Source: Burhinus oedicnemus (lineage: Eukaryota > Chordata > Aves > Charadriiformes > Burhinidae). From it: a stretch of 64,000 bases of DNA. Location: positions 62,874 through 126,873 of the forward strand of contig VFFE01007034.1 in assembly GCA_008921705.1 (NCBI GenBank). The letters run 5' to 3'. Shown in pieces: positions 47,435 to 60,000 of the stretch; position 1 is the first letter of the stretch, and each line of letters starts with the position of its first letter. The notes under the pieces are model-generated. The model worked only from the letters and a program-made list of their open reading frames with translations, did no database searches and was not told where the DNA came from. The position numbers and the translations under genes were made by a program.

Positions 47435-49575
47435 CAAATTCCAGGACCCGACATGTTCCCAAACTGCTCTATAAATGAGGAACGGTGGCTGTTTTGATGA
47501 AACTCAGAGCGCGTGGGAAAAAAATTTAAAAATTTTGGATTTACCAAAAGGTAAAAGAGAAGCCCAGATTTTCATGAGACTCGTGCAGCTGAGTCACATC
47601 ATTTGGAAGTACTGAGTCAACCTAGAGGACAGGACACACCTATTTTTGGCTTGGGATGCAAAGGTTTGCAGAACCTGAACTAACACTTCTCTCTGTATGC
47701 TTAAATACTGACATGAATACTCATTAAAAAATAGACTATGATTGTTAAATAATTTGAGTTAAATGCTAGTGTTTTCCACAGTTACTCAAAGCAGAAGAAA
47801 CAAAAGACTTATTTTGCTTTGGTGCCCTTGAACAAACTTACCACAACTTTTCCTTCTGACCTGATATGGTCAGAAACCAGTTCTGCTGTCCTGACTGCGC
47901 ATGCTGAATTGTTTTCTGATTTATTCCCAGTCCCTTTTAAAAAAGCTCTGTCTAGTAAATGTTCTGCAGACCTTATGCCCAAATGTTGCTTTATTGAGAT
48001 AAATGTTGTTGACCAGGAGAATTAGCCATTGCAAGAGAGAAATTAAGTTGTGTAAATAAGATAATGTGTTCCATGAGATGGAAAAAGAAGAGGAAGGATC
48101 AGTGAACTACATACCCACAGAGTGCCCGGTATAGTCAGCTGGAGGAGGAGAAAGCCTTTGCTGAAGTCTTTCACAGGGGCTGCAAGGCACCACAGCTTAA
48201 AATCTTGAAAAATAAATTTTAAGGAGCAAGTGGTAAATGGGAAGAATGTGGTAGCAATTGTGTTCAGCCTGTTCTCTGCAAGCTGGAGATCTGCGGAATA
48301 CTGAGGATGCATACCTGGAAAATAATCACAGGTAGGGAAGATGGAACCTGGAATCAAATTGTCGGTAAGACAGCTGTAAGAGTACAGCAGAGAGGAAGGT
48401 TATGTTAATATTTACACGCCAATGCAAAAGAAGATGCTGATCCTAGGGCCAGGACAACATCAAGCTCACAGAGGATGGAGGCACAAAGGAAGTGGGTAGG
48501 AAAAAGAAAGAGGACCTATAGTTGTCTGGGAATGTGTTTTTTCTGTCGCTCAGAAGTACTTCCATATCTTTGGAGTGGCATGGCTGAAGGAAATGGAAAT
48601 GAAGCCAGTCACTCACTGGGTAAGGAAAAGCTGGGAAGATGGCCAGGGATGCATTGCTAAAAGCTTTGAAACATAATACTCACAGAGGTGAGCACCATCA
48701 GAGTAACAGCAATAAAAGGCTGGAGGATGACAGCAGGATGGTTTGTTCTGAATAATTTATAGTAGTTTAATTCATACCAAAATAATTTATAATATGGATT
48801 TAAATCACCAAGTGAGCAAATTTGAATTAAGTAAGCGATGTTAATCATATTTTGTAGGCATACTTTTTAAGGGTTTTCTTCCATAAAGGAAAATTGATTC
48901 TCATTCTTAGCTGAACATTGAGAAACCTTAAACTAAGACTAATCTTTTCACAAAATAACCCTTTTCTGTTAATGAGGAGAATACACTACATATACACACA
49001 AATAGTTCTGTAAGTTAACATGCATTTAATTATTTATTTAACCCACATACATTTTCAATATCATGATTTTGTAAACTGTTGAATTACACTTCCTATTTAT
49101 TAAATAACTCCTGTGTTTATTCCAGATGATGTTTGTGGAATTGGAATAGTGGAAAAGAAAAACTTAGAATTTGCAATTTTTCTTGTAAGTGAAATATGAT
49201 GAATACATCTAAGAAATTCTTTATGTTTAAAGTTGAGATATTTATTAAACGAAGCTTAAGGAACTGAGGTGATAATTGTAATAAATTTCACACCTAATAG
49301 TTTTCAGATTGGAAGAGGAAACTAAGCTTTCTGGCTTTAATATTTTCTAAGTTTGTGCTTGATTTTCTTTAAGACCTTGGCAACAGGTATACTGTGCTTC
49401 AATTTATTTTTAATGTAATATAAGCCAAATTAATTTTACAGGTTATTGTAAATCTGGGCTTTAAAATGGATGGCCATCTTTTCATGTGTTATTTAAATAG
49501 GTTTAACTGGGAAAAAATTACACTCAGATTTAAGAAAAAATAAAAATATTCTAGTTAAAAAAACCAGAACCACAA
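47435..49575. other. AT-rich non-coding stretch
   Basis: No gene or repeat recognised. The right part (48850-49560) is very AT-rich. Confidence 0.45.
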
Positions 49576-49576
49576 A

Positions 49577-49582
49577 GAAAAT
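49577..49582 (-). terminator. AATAAA after the decayed frame
   Basis: Minus-strand AATAAA (within gttaataaatattttc), approximately 40 bases beyond the terminal stop of the decayed frame. Its position fits a transcript end, and it is one reason to think the frame was once genic. The surrounding AT-richness makes chance occurrence possible. Confidence 0.35.
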
Positions 49583-49615
49583 ATTTATTAACAACTTGGC
49601 TGGCTGCTTGTGCTT

Positions 49616-50539
49616 TCACACAGTTCCCTTCCCAGACTCTCCCATTTCAAGTGCTCCGTGTCCTCCGATATGTTGACAAATAACATGCAGCCTTCCAGTT
49701 CCCAAACCGAACTGTCTTGTTAGTAAGATAAAGTCTTGCAGAAGGACTGGGTCACAGACACTAGTTTCTTGATAGCTCCCCAAGTTCTTAATTTCTCTCC
49801 TCCTCCTTTGAAATGCTGTGCAGATTTCCTCTGTCTGTCCTTTTAGCAATTCGTACCGTGTCACATTTATCAGTCTATGGTGGTTTGCCATGGTTCCCAG
49901 GGTATGATCCGTCACAGGTTTGTGGCCATCAACTACATTCAGCTGTGGCTCTCCAGGCCTCACAGACTGTGAGGAATAAAGGTCTTCAAACCATTTTCCC
50001 TTTTCTTGTTTGTGTTGATGGAAAATTTCCTTCTCCCCACTGCAATTCTCCTGGTTGCAACAGAAGGTGTCCTGTTGGTTCCCTGTAAACTTATATGCTT
50101 CGTCTTCTTTGGGACTTTGAAGTGAGGTGAGGGTTGAGGCTTTTTCAGCACTCTCTTTATTTTCTCATGGCCCTATCTGTCCAGATGTATTAGCTGGTTC
50201 CTGCTACTGCTTTGCTGTTACCTCCAGTTTTTTACCAGATTTATACCCACCTCTTGCCCTCTGTTTGCTGAAACTGCTGTGCTTGGTGGTTACTGATGTA
50301 GCTATTTCATTGTTACGTAGAGATGTTGCTCCTCTGTGTTTTGGGTCTGTTGCTGCAGAAGGCACCCTAGCTGACAAATCTCTATCCACCTTGTGGTATT
50401 AGCCTTTAAATCTGTGTGGATTAGTGATTACTCACTCCTCTTTAAACAAAACCATGTGTTGGACACATAATTTGGACTTCACACAAAGGAGCAGGAACAC
50501 TTGCTCCTTAACATAAGGTGGAATGAAAAATGTGTAACT
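49616..50539 (-). pseudogene. Probable decayed coding sequence, family not recognised
   Basis: On the minus strand one reading frame looks protein-like for about 300 codons but is broken by four stops (50432-50434 TGA, 50399-50401 TAA, 50204-50206 TAG, 50165-50167 TGA). The last 182 codons (50164-49619) are open. They are rich in Lys, Glu, Gln and Ser, with readable stretches such as 'TRYELLKGQTEEICTAFQRR' and 'DPVLLQDFILLTRQFGLGTG'. The frame ends with a TGA at 49616 and an AATAAA follows about 40 bases later. No splice sites were seen inside, so it may be a processed retrocopy or the dead last exon of an old gene. No poly(A) tract follows, which weakens the retrocopy idea. A living gene using only the 3' part is not excluded. 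I do not recognise the protein. Confidence 0.4.
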
Positions 50540-53500
50540 TTAGTCAGTGTCATCCCATGCTGTTTGAAATGTGGGGTCTCCCACACAAAATAATCTTGTC
50601 ATTTATAATCTTGATAATTGAGAGTCTGTCTTGTGCCTGGGTTCAGTTTTCACATCCAGAGTTTAACTGATACCGTTATGGACAGGCGTAGCTAGTAAAT
50701 GGTTGCTAGCTGTGTAGATACCTTATGCAGCGCAGCATGCCAGAGTTAATTTTTGAACTCACAGGCCATGAACACTTTGCACTGGATACATTAGGTCATT
50801 TTTTTGTTGGTCCTTGTCCTTGTTCTTGCTCCGCTCCACTCTGCTCCTGGAATATGGACCTGGAACCTTACTGTGCGGAAGGTAAAACACTTGACAGTCT
50901 TAGATGAGTTATATTCACAATCTTAGGCAAGTCACCTCTTCCTTGGGAGGTAAGGAAATGTGATTTTCACTAATCCCTGACTGGAGAACAGAGACTAAGG
51001 TCTAGTTGCACAAGTCAACAAATGGCAGATGGTTAATAATGAGCGGCTCTGGCACTACACAGCTTATGCAAGGTATCACTGGCAGGGCAGGGAAAGAAGC
51101 TGGCACTCCAGAGCCTGAAGGGAGCATCCCAAAACACTTCTCTCATTTGTAGATATGAATGTTATTATTAGTGTATCAATCTGTGCCTTTTCTATGTGTG
51201 AGATTCGTAGCATCTATGCATAGTGCTATAGTCCTGGAGAGCAAGTCCCAGAGGAGCGACACTGAGATTTGCCCTTCTGTAGGTACTGCTAAATGCCTCA
51301 GTTGATTTCTTATCTAAACCGTGAGCAGATCCTAATGTAGCTGAGCACAGGTGGATGGCGTACTGATAGTTCCGTAAGCAGGTCTGTGTATTCAAAGGTA
51401 TTTGCATGTAAGTACTGGAGTGTGTGTTGGCATTTGAATTTATGGGCTTCTGTCTTGATTGGAGAACCTGGGACTGAATCCTACTTCCCCTTTTTGTTGA
51501 ATAAATAAAGAGAAGGAATGGATGGTGAAAGTCAGGCTTTATATAGTGTCCCTAAATACCTGTTTAGAGCAGGAACCCCCTCTCTCTCTCTCCTCTATTC
51601 TGGTGCCAATTCAGCCAGAAGAAATGGATTATCTAGAAATGAGCAAACTTTGAGAAACATTATCTGGAGAAGCAGGCATTCTTAGGACTTCAGACATAAA
51701 ATGAAGATGCATCTGCTGGATTAATGCTAATAGCACAATGCTATTTATATATATATGTGTGTGTGTGTGTCTGTGTGTGTGTGTGAGATGGCACATATTT
51801 ATCTTTGCAAGTGAGTTACATGCTCCAGGATGCAGGTGCAAAGGAAGATATGTCACTACTTCAGATCAAGGCTTTGTTGGGCCAGACGGTGGCTTCAACG
51901 CTGCATTATCATCCACACTGTCTGTGATTCTTTGTCTCTGGAGTCGTCATAATGGCTACACCAAAATCAGGGGTAGTTCCCAATAATTCTCCTTTCATTC
52001 ACTTTCTCTAAGCACAAAAAGAAGAGGCTCTTTTGCTTACTCTTTACTGACTTCTTTACTGGGAGGTTGGCAAAGGAGTTGTTTTCTGGTCTTCATGCTC
52101 CTTTTACTCATGCAGCTTATGTATCAAATTATGCCCTAGTCTCAGGACATACAGGGTAGGCATGGGATGCGAGTGCATCCCTGCTGAGAAGCTGAAGGAT
52201 TCTAAAGGTTTCAGATCCCCAGGTCCCACTGAGATTTACCTGACACTTGGGATGACTTCTAGAAACCTCTGAAATGCCTGACAATGTTTTCAACACTGGG
52301 GAAATCTTACCTAGCTTTTCAGAATTTACCGATGTTTTCAGAACCCGCTGGCTTTTCAGGTGGGACATTTCTGAATTATCCCATGGCTTCAGTGGGGTTT
52401 TTTTCTGCCAGTCCTGGTGAGACTGAGAGCGATGTCTGCCTGCATTTGGCTGAAATGCTGTTTCTCAGATTGCCCAGGTGGTGGTAGATTTGGAGGATAT
52501 TAAATCAGACTTTTCAACCTGTTTTGTGATGGAGGCAAATTGTTTCCCACGTGGGTTAAAGATGCCCTCTTCTCAAACTGTTACTCTTTCATACCTCTGA
52601 AGCCATTTAAATGGCTTCCATTTAAAATGGAAAATCTCTGCTTTTGAGTACAATCAGTCTCTAACACAAGTGTTATCTGCTGTTATATTTCTTGTTAAAT
52701 TTCTGCTAAATCAAAGTTTAATGACTAGATTTGTTGGGGAAGGGCTTTTTACTAGTTTGTCTACTTACTTAAACTAATGAAGTGCTATTGATTTACAGAG
52801 TGTATCTGTTGAATTAACTCCTGTGTCTGTTGTACCATGCAGAAAACCCATAGATTGGCAGTGCAAAAGTTTCTAGTGGGTCAGGACTTGCTCCTAGAAG
52901 AAAGTGCTCGGACCATTGGTGCTGGGAACACTCCCCGAAGCTTTTAAATGAACCCTCTCCCATATAGCCACACAGTCTCCCAGCCTCACTCCTTGTTCCT
53001 TGAAGGCAGAATTTCCATCTTTCTGCATTTTCACCCTCTTCCTGCTGCTAAAGTTTATTCAAGCCTGCAAGGTTCTGATATCCTTTATTTATTAACATTT
53101 CTATAGATTTTAGGGGGGTACCAGCAAATTAAGTGCCACAGGGCTTTGAGGGGGTTGGGCGGGCAGAAAGGATGACTGTGATAGTTTGACTTCTTGCTTA
53201 ATACATGCCAAGGAACTTGTTTGTGTTAGTTCTTTCTTCAAACCCAGTAGCTAATCTGTTACTGCTGTAGTAATTGCCTGAGTGACAAATACGGGGTGAA
53301 TATTTTGAGTATCTTTGGTTTTATGCAGTGTTTCCTGGTTCGTGTGTCTGTGTGTTATGTTAGCCATTTCACCCCAGCATCGCCATTGGAGCTTACATGC
53401 TACCGATATTCACCATGGCTTTTGAAGTCTTTTCAGGAGTCTGTGCTTCACGGAATAGATTCTGCTATCCTGTAAGCATGGTTTACAATCACCGAAAATC

Positions 53501-55890
53501 AAATGCTTTGCATTTGAGAAATTCACTTAGTTATTCTTCCTTGAAAAACAAGAAAATCCTCAAAAACAGGGAGCCTGCCAAACTCCAAAATGTATCCACA
53601 ATATACTACCAAAACCAAAGTGCATGGAGTAAAAATAAATGTGGTGAATCATGCTTTAAACCTAATCTTAAACTCCTTTGATGCTTTTCCAATTATTTGT
53701 GCATTACAATTTTTCAAGTGTTTTTAAGTAGCATTCTTGGCATCCTCAGTTATTCAAATAGCCATACTGTGTATAGCAATGCTTTGTGTAATTTCTTAGT
53801 TTCCTTGGGAGTGTGGTGAGCCTTTTTTGTCCTGGATGATTTTGTAAAGCTGAAATTTAGGCCATATTCAATTACAAAGTGATGAAAACATGCAATAAAT
53901 CATGCTAGAGTTTATTATATATAAAAGTGCTTTCTCTTTGAGGGAATTGCATTAATGCTACTCTAGACTGCAAGTTGTTTGTGGCAGGAAACACCATTTC
54001 ATTTTGTATTTGTGCAATACCAAAGCACAGTCATGTCTCAGTCCAGTACAAGGTCACCAAGAAGCTATTGTAATATAAATATAGTACAATAGTAGATCTC
54101 CACCTGCTGTTTTTCTTTGTACATTACAGCTAGAATTAGACAACCACTGAATTTTAAGAGAGGAAAAAATTATTTTGGCCATAACTTCTGCTTCTTCATT
54201 TAAGGAAATAAAGGACTATACATAATACTGTCATTTATACAGCTGATAAATTTGTTATCCCCTAGTGACCTGACAGATGCCACTGAGATCCTGGGCACCC
54301 CCACATTCCAAGTAGCTCTGCACTGCTGAGATGGAAAAGCAACCAGTTTAGCTTTTCATCAGGGAAGATAATGAATTGCAACACAGTTTTGTCTCTGTTC
54401 TTGCTCTGTGTAAGCAAACAGCAGATACATGGGTCTTTCCCTTGCCGTTGTTTTAAGCTTTATGTGGGTAGAAATATAACAGTTTGTAGGTTACAGCAGG
54501 AGAATCTGTGGTGGTTCTACTTGGAGGATTATTAGGGCCATAATTATTTGCAGGTCACTCTTGGGTGGGTTCTCTGACAGGTCAGTCATGATCTCTACTT
54601 ACATGCTGGCTGCTTTTTTTCTCCCCTAGTAGGTGCTCGCCTTTCAGAAAGAAACAAGGAGGAACTGTAAGGGAAGAAAAGGCTATTCCGGAAGAAAGAA
54701 GGATTGACAGCAAGATTTAGTCTCCCTCTGAACCTCTGCCTGGAGAGTGAGGTGAACTGGCGCCTCCTGGGAGAATTCCTTATTTTCTTCACTGAAGATG
54801 AGGGGAGTAAGAGATGTTGTAGGAAGGGCGTGACATTTAACTCTTGTGGCCTTTGCAAGCAAACACAATGATATTTTATGTTTTAACTTAATTTTTGGAG
54901 TTATGTGATTATATTTAACTCTCAGGTATAATCACGAAGTGAGTTTTTACAGCAAGTATTTCTTTTTCCAAAAACTGTTTTCACAAAACTGAAATACTTT
55001 TTTGGAGTATATCGGCTTTGACAGACTTTAACCATCTTTTGGAAAGGAACAGCCATTGAAAGCAAACAGAATATTCTCTTATAATGTGCGTGTGGAGCAT
55101 ATTTTGTTTCCACATTCAAATGGAAAGATGCAGCCCACCTTGTTCACTGAGCCCTTGATCTGTGTGCAGATGGTATGGAAATGAAGGTCAGTGAAAAAGA
55201 ACTGAGGATATCCCTGGATGAAATGGGGAAGCAGAACAATGGTGCAATTTAAGCTGTGGAAAAGGCCAGCTCGTGGAAAAACTGCAGGCGAAGCTCCATA
55301 CCCAGGGAACCTGGGAACAGAAGGAGCAGAGCCACAGAGTCTCTTCTCCTGCCCTTTGCTGCGAGCCTGCAGCGTTACATTTGCAGCACGTGCAAGTCGG
55401 TAAAACACCACCCATCCAGGCATGTTTTGGAGGAAGCATGTGCTGTTGGGGAGGTGTGACTAATTCATGGAGCTGGCGGGAAGGGTGCGGAGCACAGCAC
55501 CCAGCGGCAATGCCTTCCAGCACGTGTCTCCTCGCCCATGGCTCCTGCCTGCCAGCGAGGGAGCCTAACGGTGAGGGAAGAGACACTGGGACACCCTGAA
55601 GAGAGGCGCTGCTGGGTGGCTAGTTCCTGAAGCTCCATGTGCAAGGGTGACCACCACATGTGTCGCTTCTGATTTCTTGAGTTTCGGGGCCCTCTTCTTT
55701 GCCATGGCAGCTGCTGCATGTTCTGTCATGATGGAGCAGGTCTTCCTCTTTGCCTTCCTTCCTTTCTCACCTTGCCAGGCTGCACCCCACGAGGCACCAA
55801 AGGCTGTGGAGAAGAGCTCGCACTTCTGCCGGGGCAACACACTGTCCACCCTCAGAGGGGTTGCGGAGCCTCCCCTACGCTCTGTGCCGC
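50540..55890. other. Non-coding stretch
   Basis: About 5.3 kb with no recognised gene. It includes the microsatellite at 51746-51785 and AT-rich patches (about 53700-54200). Frames of up to 144 codons near 55188-55996 lie on both strands as GC rises toward the CpG island, and resemble nothing known. Confidence 0.45.
51746..51785. repeat. (AT)n(GT)n microsatellite
   Basis: Compound dinucleotide tract: a short TA run followed by GT units interrupted once by CT. Likely length-polymorphic. Confidence 0.9.
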
Positions 55891-55899
55891 GCAGGGGGT

Positions 55900-56680
55900 G
55901 AGCCACAGTCCCCCTCTCGCAGCGACCCCGCCGTGAGGGCTGGATGAACGTGGCCAGAGCGCAAGGTAATGGAACCGCAAAGTCACCAGAGAGCACTCAG
56001 CTCCCACCGCGGGACAATTAAACAAAGCCGTATTTTGAGGGGGTGCCGATACCGAAGGGCAAACCCGAGGGGTGCCCGGCGCGCAGGCAGCAGCAGCCGG
56101 GGCGCCGGCCCTGCCCCGCCGTGCGGCGCCCGGCGGCCGTTACCCCCCGCCCGCAGGGGTACCGGCTCCCCACCTCACGGCGGCGCCGTCGGGGCAGGGC
56201 TCCCCGGGGATCCGGGGGGGCTCGGCAGGCTAAGGACGGGGGATCGGCAGCCCTGGCCGGCCGGCAAGCGCTGGGGGAGGCGGCCCCAACGCTGCCGCAG
56301 CCGGGGAGCAGTCCTGGCGGCCCGCAGCCCGGGCCCGCCGCCCCGCGTCATCCCCACCTCCCCCGGCCTGTCGGCCCCATGCAGGAGGGGTGGGGTGGGC
56401 CGCACCGCTTCCCCGGGGGCAGTCGCTGCCTTCCCTCCGCCGAGGAGAGGCAGCAGCAGGCCCGGGGAGGAGCAAAGCCCGAGCCCCTGGCGCAGCAGCC
56501 GGCCTGGGAGCCCGCGGGGGGGAAGGTACGGGCCCGGGGCAGCTGCCGGGAGCGGGCCGGGCTCACCCGGCGGCCCAAAAGCAGGGCTGGGGTGGGCTGA
56601 GGTGCTGCTCAGAGGCTTTCGGGGAAGGGTGGAGCTGCTCTGGAGGGAAAGGGGAAGCTGTTAGCTGGCCGGGGTGTATG
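55900..56680. promoter_or_regulatory. CpG island, probable promoter of the five-finger gene
   Basis: About 0.8 kb of CpG-dense sequence directly upstream of the plus-strand coding exons. Candidate donors for an untranslated first exon are GCAAG|GTAATG (exon end 55965) and GGAAG|GTACGG (exon end 56525). The first coding exon starts exactly at its ATG after an acceptor, so at least one upstream 5'UTR exon is required, and this island is the natural place for it. Frames of up to 231 codons are GC artefacts. Confidence 0.75.
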
Positions 56681-57048
56681 AAAGGTTGGGAAGAAGTGTG
56701 AGGTGTCGAGGCAGAGAGGAGTGGGATCTGTGCCAGGAGTCGATGCAGCCCTTCAGACAAGGCTTCTTGGTGTTGGAAGGGAGATTGAGGTTAGATGACA
56801 TCAGTTTTTATCACACTGGTTTCTTGATTAAGCTCTCCAGCTTGCAAGTCACCACACTTCGGGTCTTTCTAGCAGACTATCATGTCTCTGTTTAGGTGGT
56901 GTTCTATAGCATGTGCAGGTTTGCCCCTTTTGGGCAGCCTGCGGGTACTGCCAAAATGCACTGCACCTGTGTCTGCCCCTCCCCTTCTCCCACTTGGGTG
57001 GGGAAGGTTTTAGATTCAGGTCTTCTCTTCTCTCCTCTTGTCTTCTAG

Positions 57049-60000
57049 ATGGAGCCAGTAATAGAGTCTGTATTGTCTCTTCTCCAGGAGTCTGGGAAAA
57101 GCAGTACTGCAGGTGAGATGTAAGCTTTGCTAGTTAAGTCATGGTGGGAAGCTTGAGACTCCACCAAGTGGTGCTGGGGACATTGTGTTCCTTCTCAGCC
57201 GGCTGCTCTGTCCCTGGTTGCTTGGATAGTATGGCATGCTAGGCTGGGGCAAGGCCGACAGTGGTATTTTGTGTTTCTTTCTGCTGTGAGTTTCTAGCAG
57301 CTGTTTTAAAATAACACAGTACAGTTCATTTGGAGTGAAGGAAAGCCAGCCTGCTTCTCTGTTTCAGGCTTTCTCTTGGGTGAGGAAGGTCTGAGGGAGT
57401 TGCACCGCCACACGTGAAATGTATGACTCCCCAGCGCTACCTCTGGATGGGAATGGAGGGTTGTTCGGTTCCCATTTCACTGTTGGAGACCTGGAGTCTC
57501 TGCATGGGCCTCTGGGAATAATCAGCTGCTTAGTTGTAGAGTGAGGGAATGACTGCTCCTGTGAGAGCGAGTCTTCTCTAGTCTAGTAGGAGGTGTCCTT
57601 GCCCATGGCAAGGGGGTTGGAACTAGATGATCTTTAAGGTCCCTTCCAACATAAACCATTCTATGATTCTTCATCTCTCTGGGAGAAGGCTACCTCTAGG
57701 GTGTCATTACTTGATGTAAGAGATGAGCCCCCCCCCCCCCCCCCCCGCNNNNNNNNNNNNNNNNNNNNTTTTTTTTTTTTTCTTTTATCGCTGTTCGCTG
57801 TTATTTAGATCTTGGCAGTTGTGGCTATGTAAGTAAAGAGTATTTTGTCTCTTCAAGGGCATGTTAGTTAAGAATTTTATTCCTTGGTGTCATAGAGGTA
57901 GGACTAAAATTGCACTGCAGAGTTTTATCTTGAACAGAGAAAGTGTGGGTTTTTTTGTTAGTGGAGTAATCAAACTTGACATGTTAAATGGAAGTATATG
58001 TAGTGTGAGTAGTTGAATATTTTAACGCTAAATCACAGATACCAATGCCCAAGTCCTCTATTTGAATTAATAGTAAATATCTTAACAAAATTGCAAAAAT
58101 GAAGCTTGGATAAGTGTGCATCAGGCGATGCTTCTAATTCTATTAATGCTGACCTGATGTAAATATAAAATTTAGTCAGCAGAGTAAGATAACCAAAGCT
58201 TACTGTGGGGTGCGTGATCATATGTACTCCTTTGTGAAATAACATAGATCACATTCTTTAGGAAAGAAAGGGCCATGTTTGGATGTTTTCTGTGAGCTTC
58301 CTTGGAATGTAATTTATTTAGCTTGTCACTACAAGAAAAGTAGGTGTCGTGCTAGATCTAGATATGAAAGAGATAGTAATAGTTAATTGGCAATTACTTA
58401 ATTTTTTATTAATAAAAATCTAACTCCTTTGACTTCTGATGCATAAAATATAGTGTCCCTATAATAATCACAACTGTTCTTGTGATAATTAAGGAAAAAA
58501 CCTGATGTGCAAACCTGTAAAAGAAGTAATTTACAATTTTTCAGCAAATATTAACTAACAGAAGTGAGAAACAACCTAAAGCTCCCTCCTGATTTTGCCT
58601 AATGAAGGTTAAGGGGGCTTTTTTTGTGTTGAACCATCCCAACCCAAACGCACAGCTTTAAAACAGTCTTTTAATACTAATTTAGCAGGCTGGAAGGCTT
58701 TTGGCCAAAGTCTGCAGGAACAAATAGCTAAAAATAGATATATGTGATAGGTAAGATGTTCCAGCACGTTCCTTTTTCTTCATTTTGGTAATCTTCCTTT
58801 GCCTTGCCCTAAGGGGAGGAAGAGCAAGGCAGTGGGGTGGGAAGGGGAGAGGTAGGTTTTTTACCTCTCCTTCCCTGTGCCGCTTTTTTCTTTATCTTCT
58901 CATCTCAATCTTCATCATTTCCCTTTCTCTTTGGGAAAGGGAAATCTGGTGCAAGTTGATGCTAGGCTTGAGAAATGCAGTTATTTTACACGGAGCACCT
59001 TCTCTGTCTTAGGGAAGGAGGACTGTCACATTGCTCTTTCTCCATCAGAGGACTGCATTTCGGGTGACAGTGAGGAAAAGAGAGGCAGCCCAGGAGACCT
59101 TAAGCAAGATCTACTGCTTCAGCTACCTGAAGCCCACAGCCCAGACCGGGGCGCAGCCAGTCTGCAAAGGCGGCAGAGGGCAGCCTGTAATGAACCCCCT
59201 CACCAAAAAAGAGGCTCCAAGAAGCTCACGCTCATCACTGGTGGCCAGAAACCGCACACAGAAGAGAAACCCTACAAGTGTACAGAATGCGGGAAGGGCT
59301 TTACTGGGAGCTCCAGGCTCCTGAACCACCTGCAAACCCACACGAGAGAAAAAATGTTTGAGTGTGTAGTATGTGGGAAGAGCTTTAGCAGGAAGGCCAA
59401 CCTGGTGGTGCACCAGAGAATCCATACGGGAGAGAGGCCTTACAAGTGCAAAGACTGTGAGAAAACCTTTAGCCATACCTCAAATCTTATCTCTCACCAC
59501 AAGACCCATGCAAAAAAGAAAGCCTTTTCCTGCACCACGTGCAGGAAGAGCTTCAGTGGAAGCGCAGCTCTCTTCCAGCATCAGAGAGTCCACATGGATG
59601 AGAAGCCCTATAGGTGTACCGAGTGTGGAAGTAGCTTCCGTCTGTGGTCAAACTTTATCAAGCATCAACGGATTCATTTGAGAGAGAGATCCAGTGAACA
59701 CGCAGCAGGTAACTGAATTAAACTCTGTTTTTATTTCAAGCTGTACAGAGTCACAGGGGAGTCAGATACTGTGGTCTCCATTTGTTCCTAAACACTTCCC
59801 CTTGTTTCCTGTGGATATGAGTGGGGTTTTTTTTTGTTTGGTTGTTTTTTCTCCCTTCCTATATGATATGTTTATCTCTGTCATTTGAAGAAGTGCCTTG
59901 AAAATGCCAAAGTTGAAATTCAGGCTTTGCCATGAAAACTGGTCTAGTGAGAGATGTCCCTGCCTATGGCAGGGGGGTTGGAACTAGATGATCTTTAAGG

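Larger units (their letters stand above)
57113..59012 (+). other. Intron 1 of the five-finger gene
   Basis: Donor CAG|GTGAGA at 57113, acceptor tctctgtcttag at 59012. It contains the CR1 stub, the assembly gap and AT-rich sequence (57960-58560). No additional exon was recognised, though an alternative domain exon could be hidden in the gap. Confidence 0.7.
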
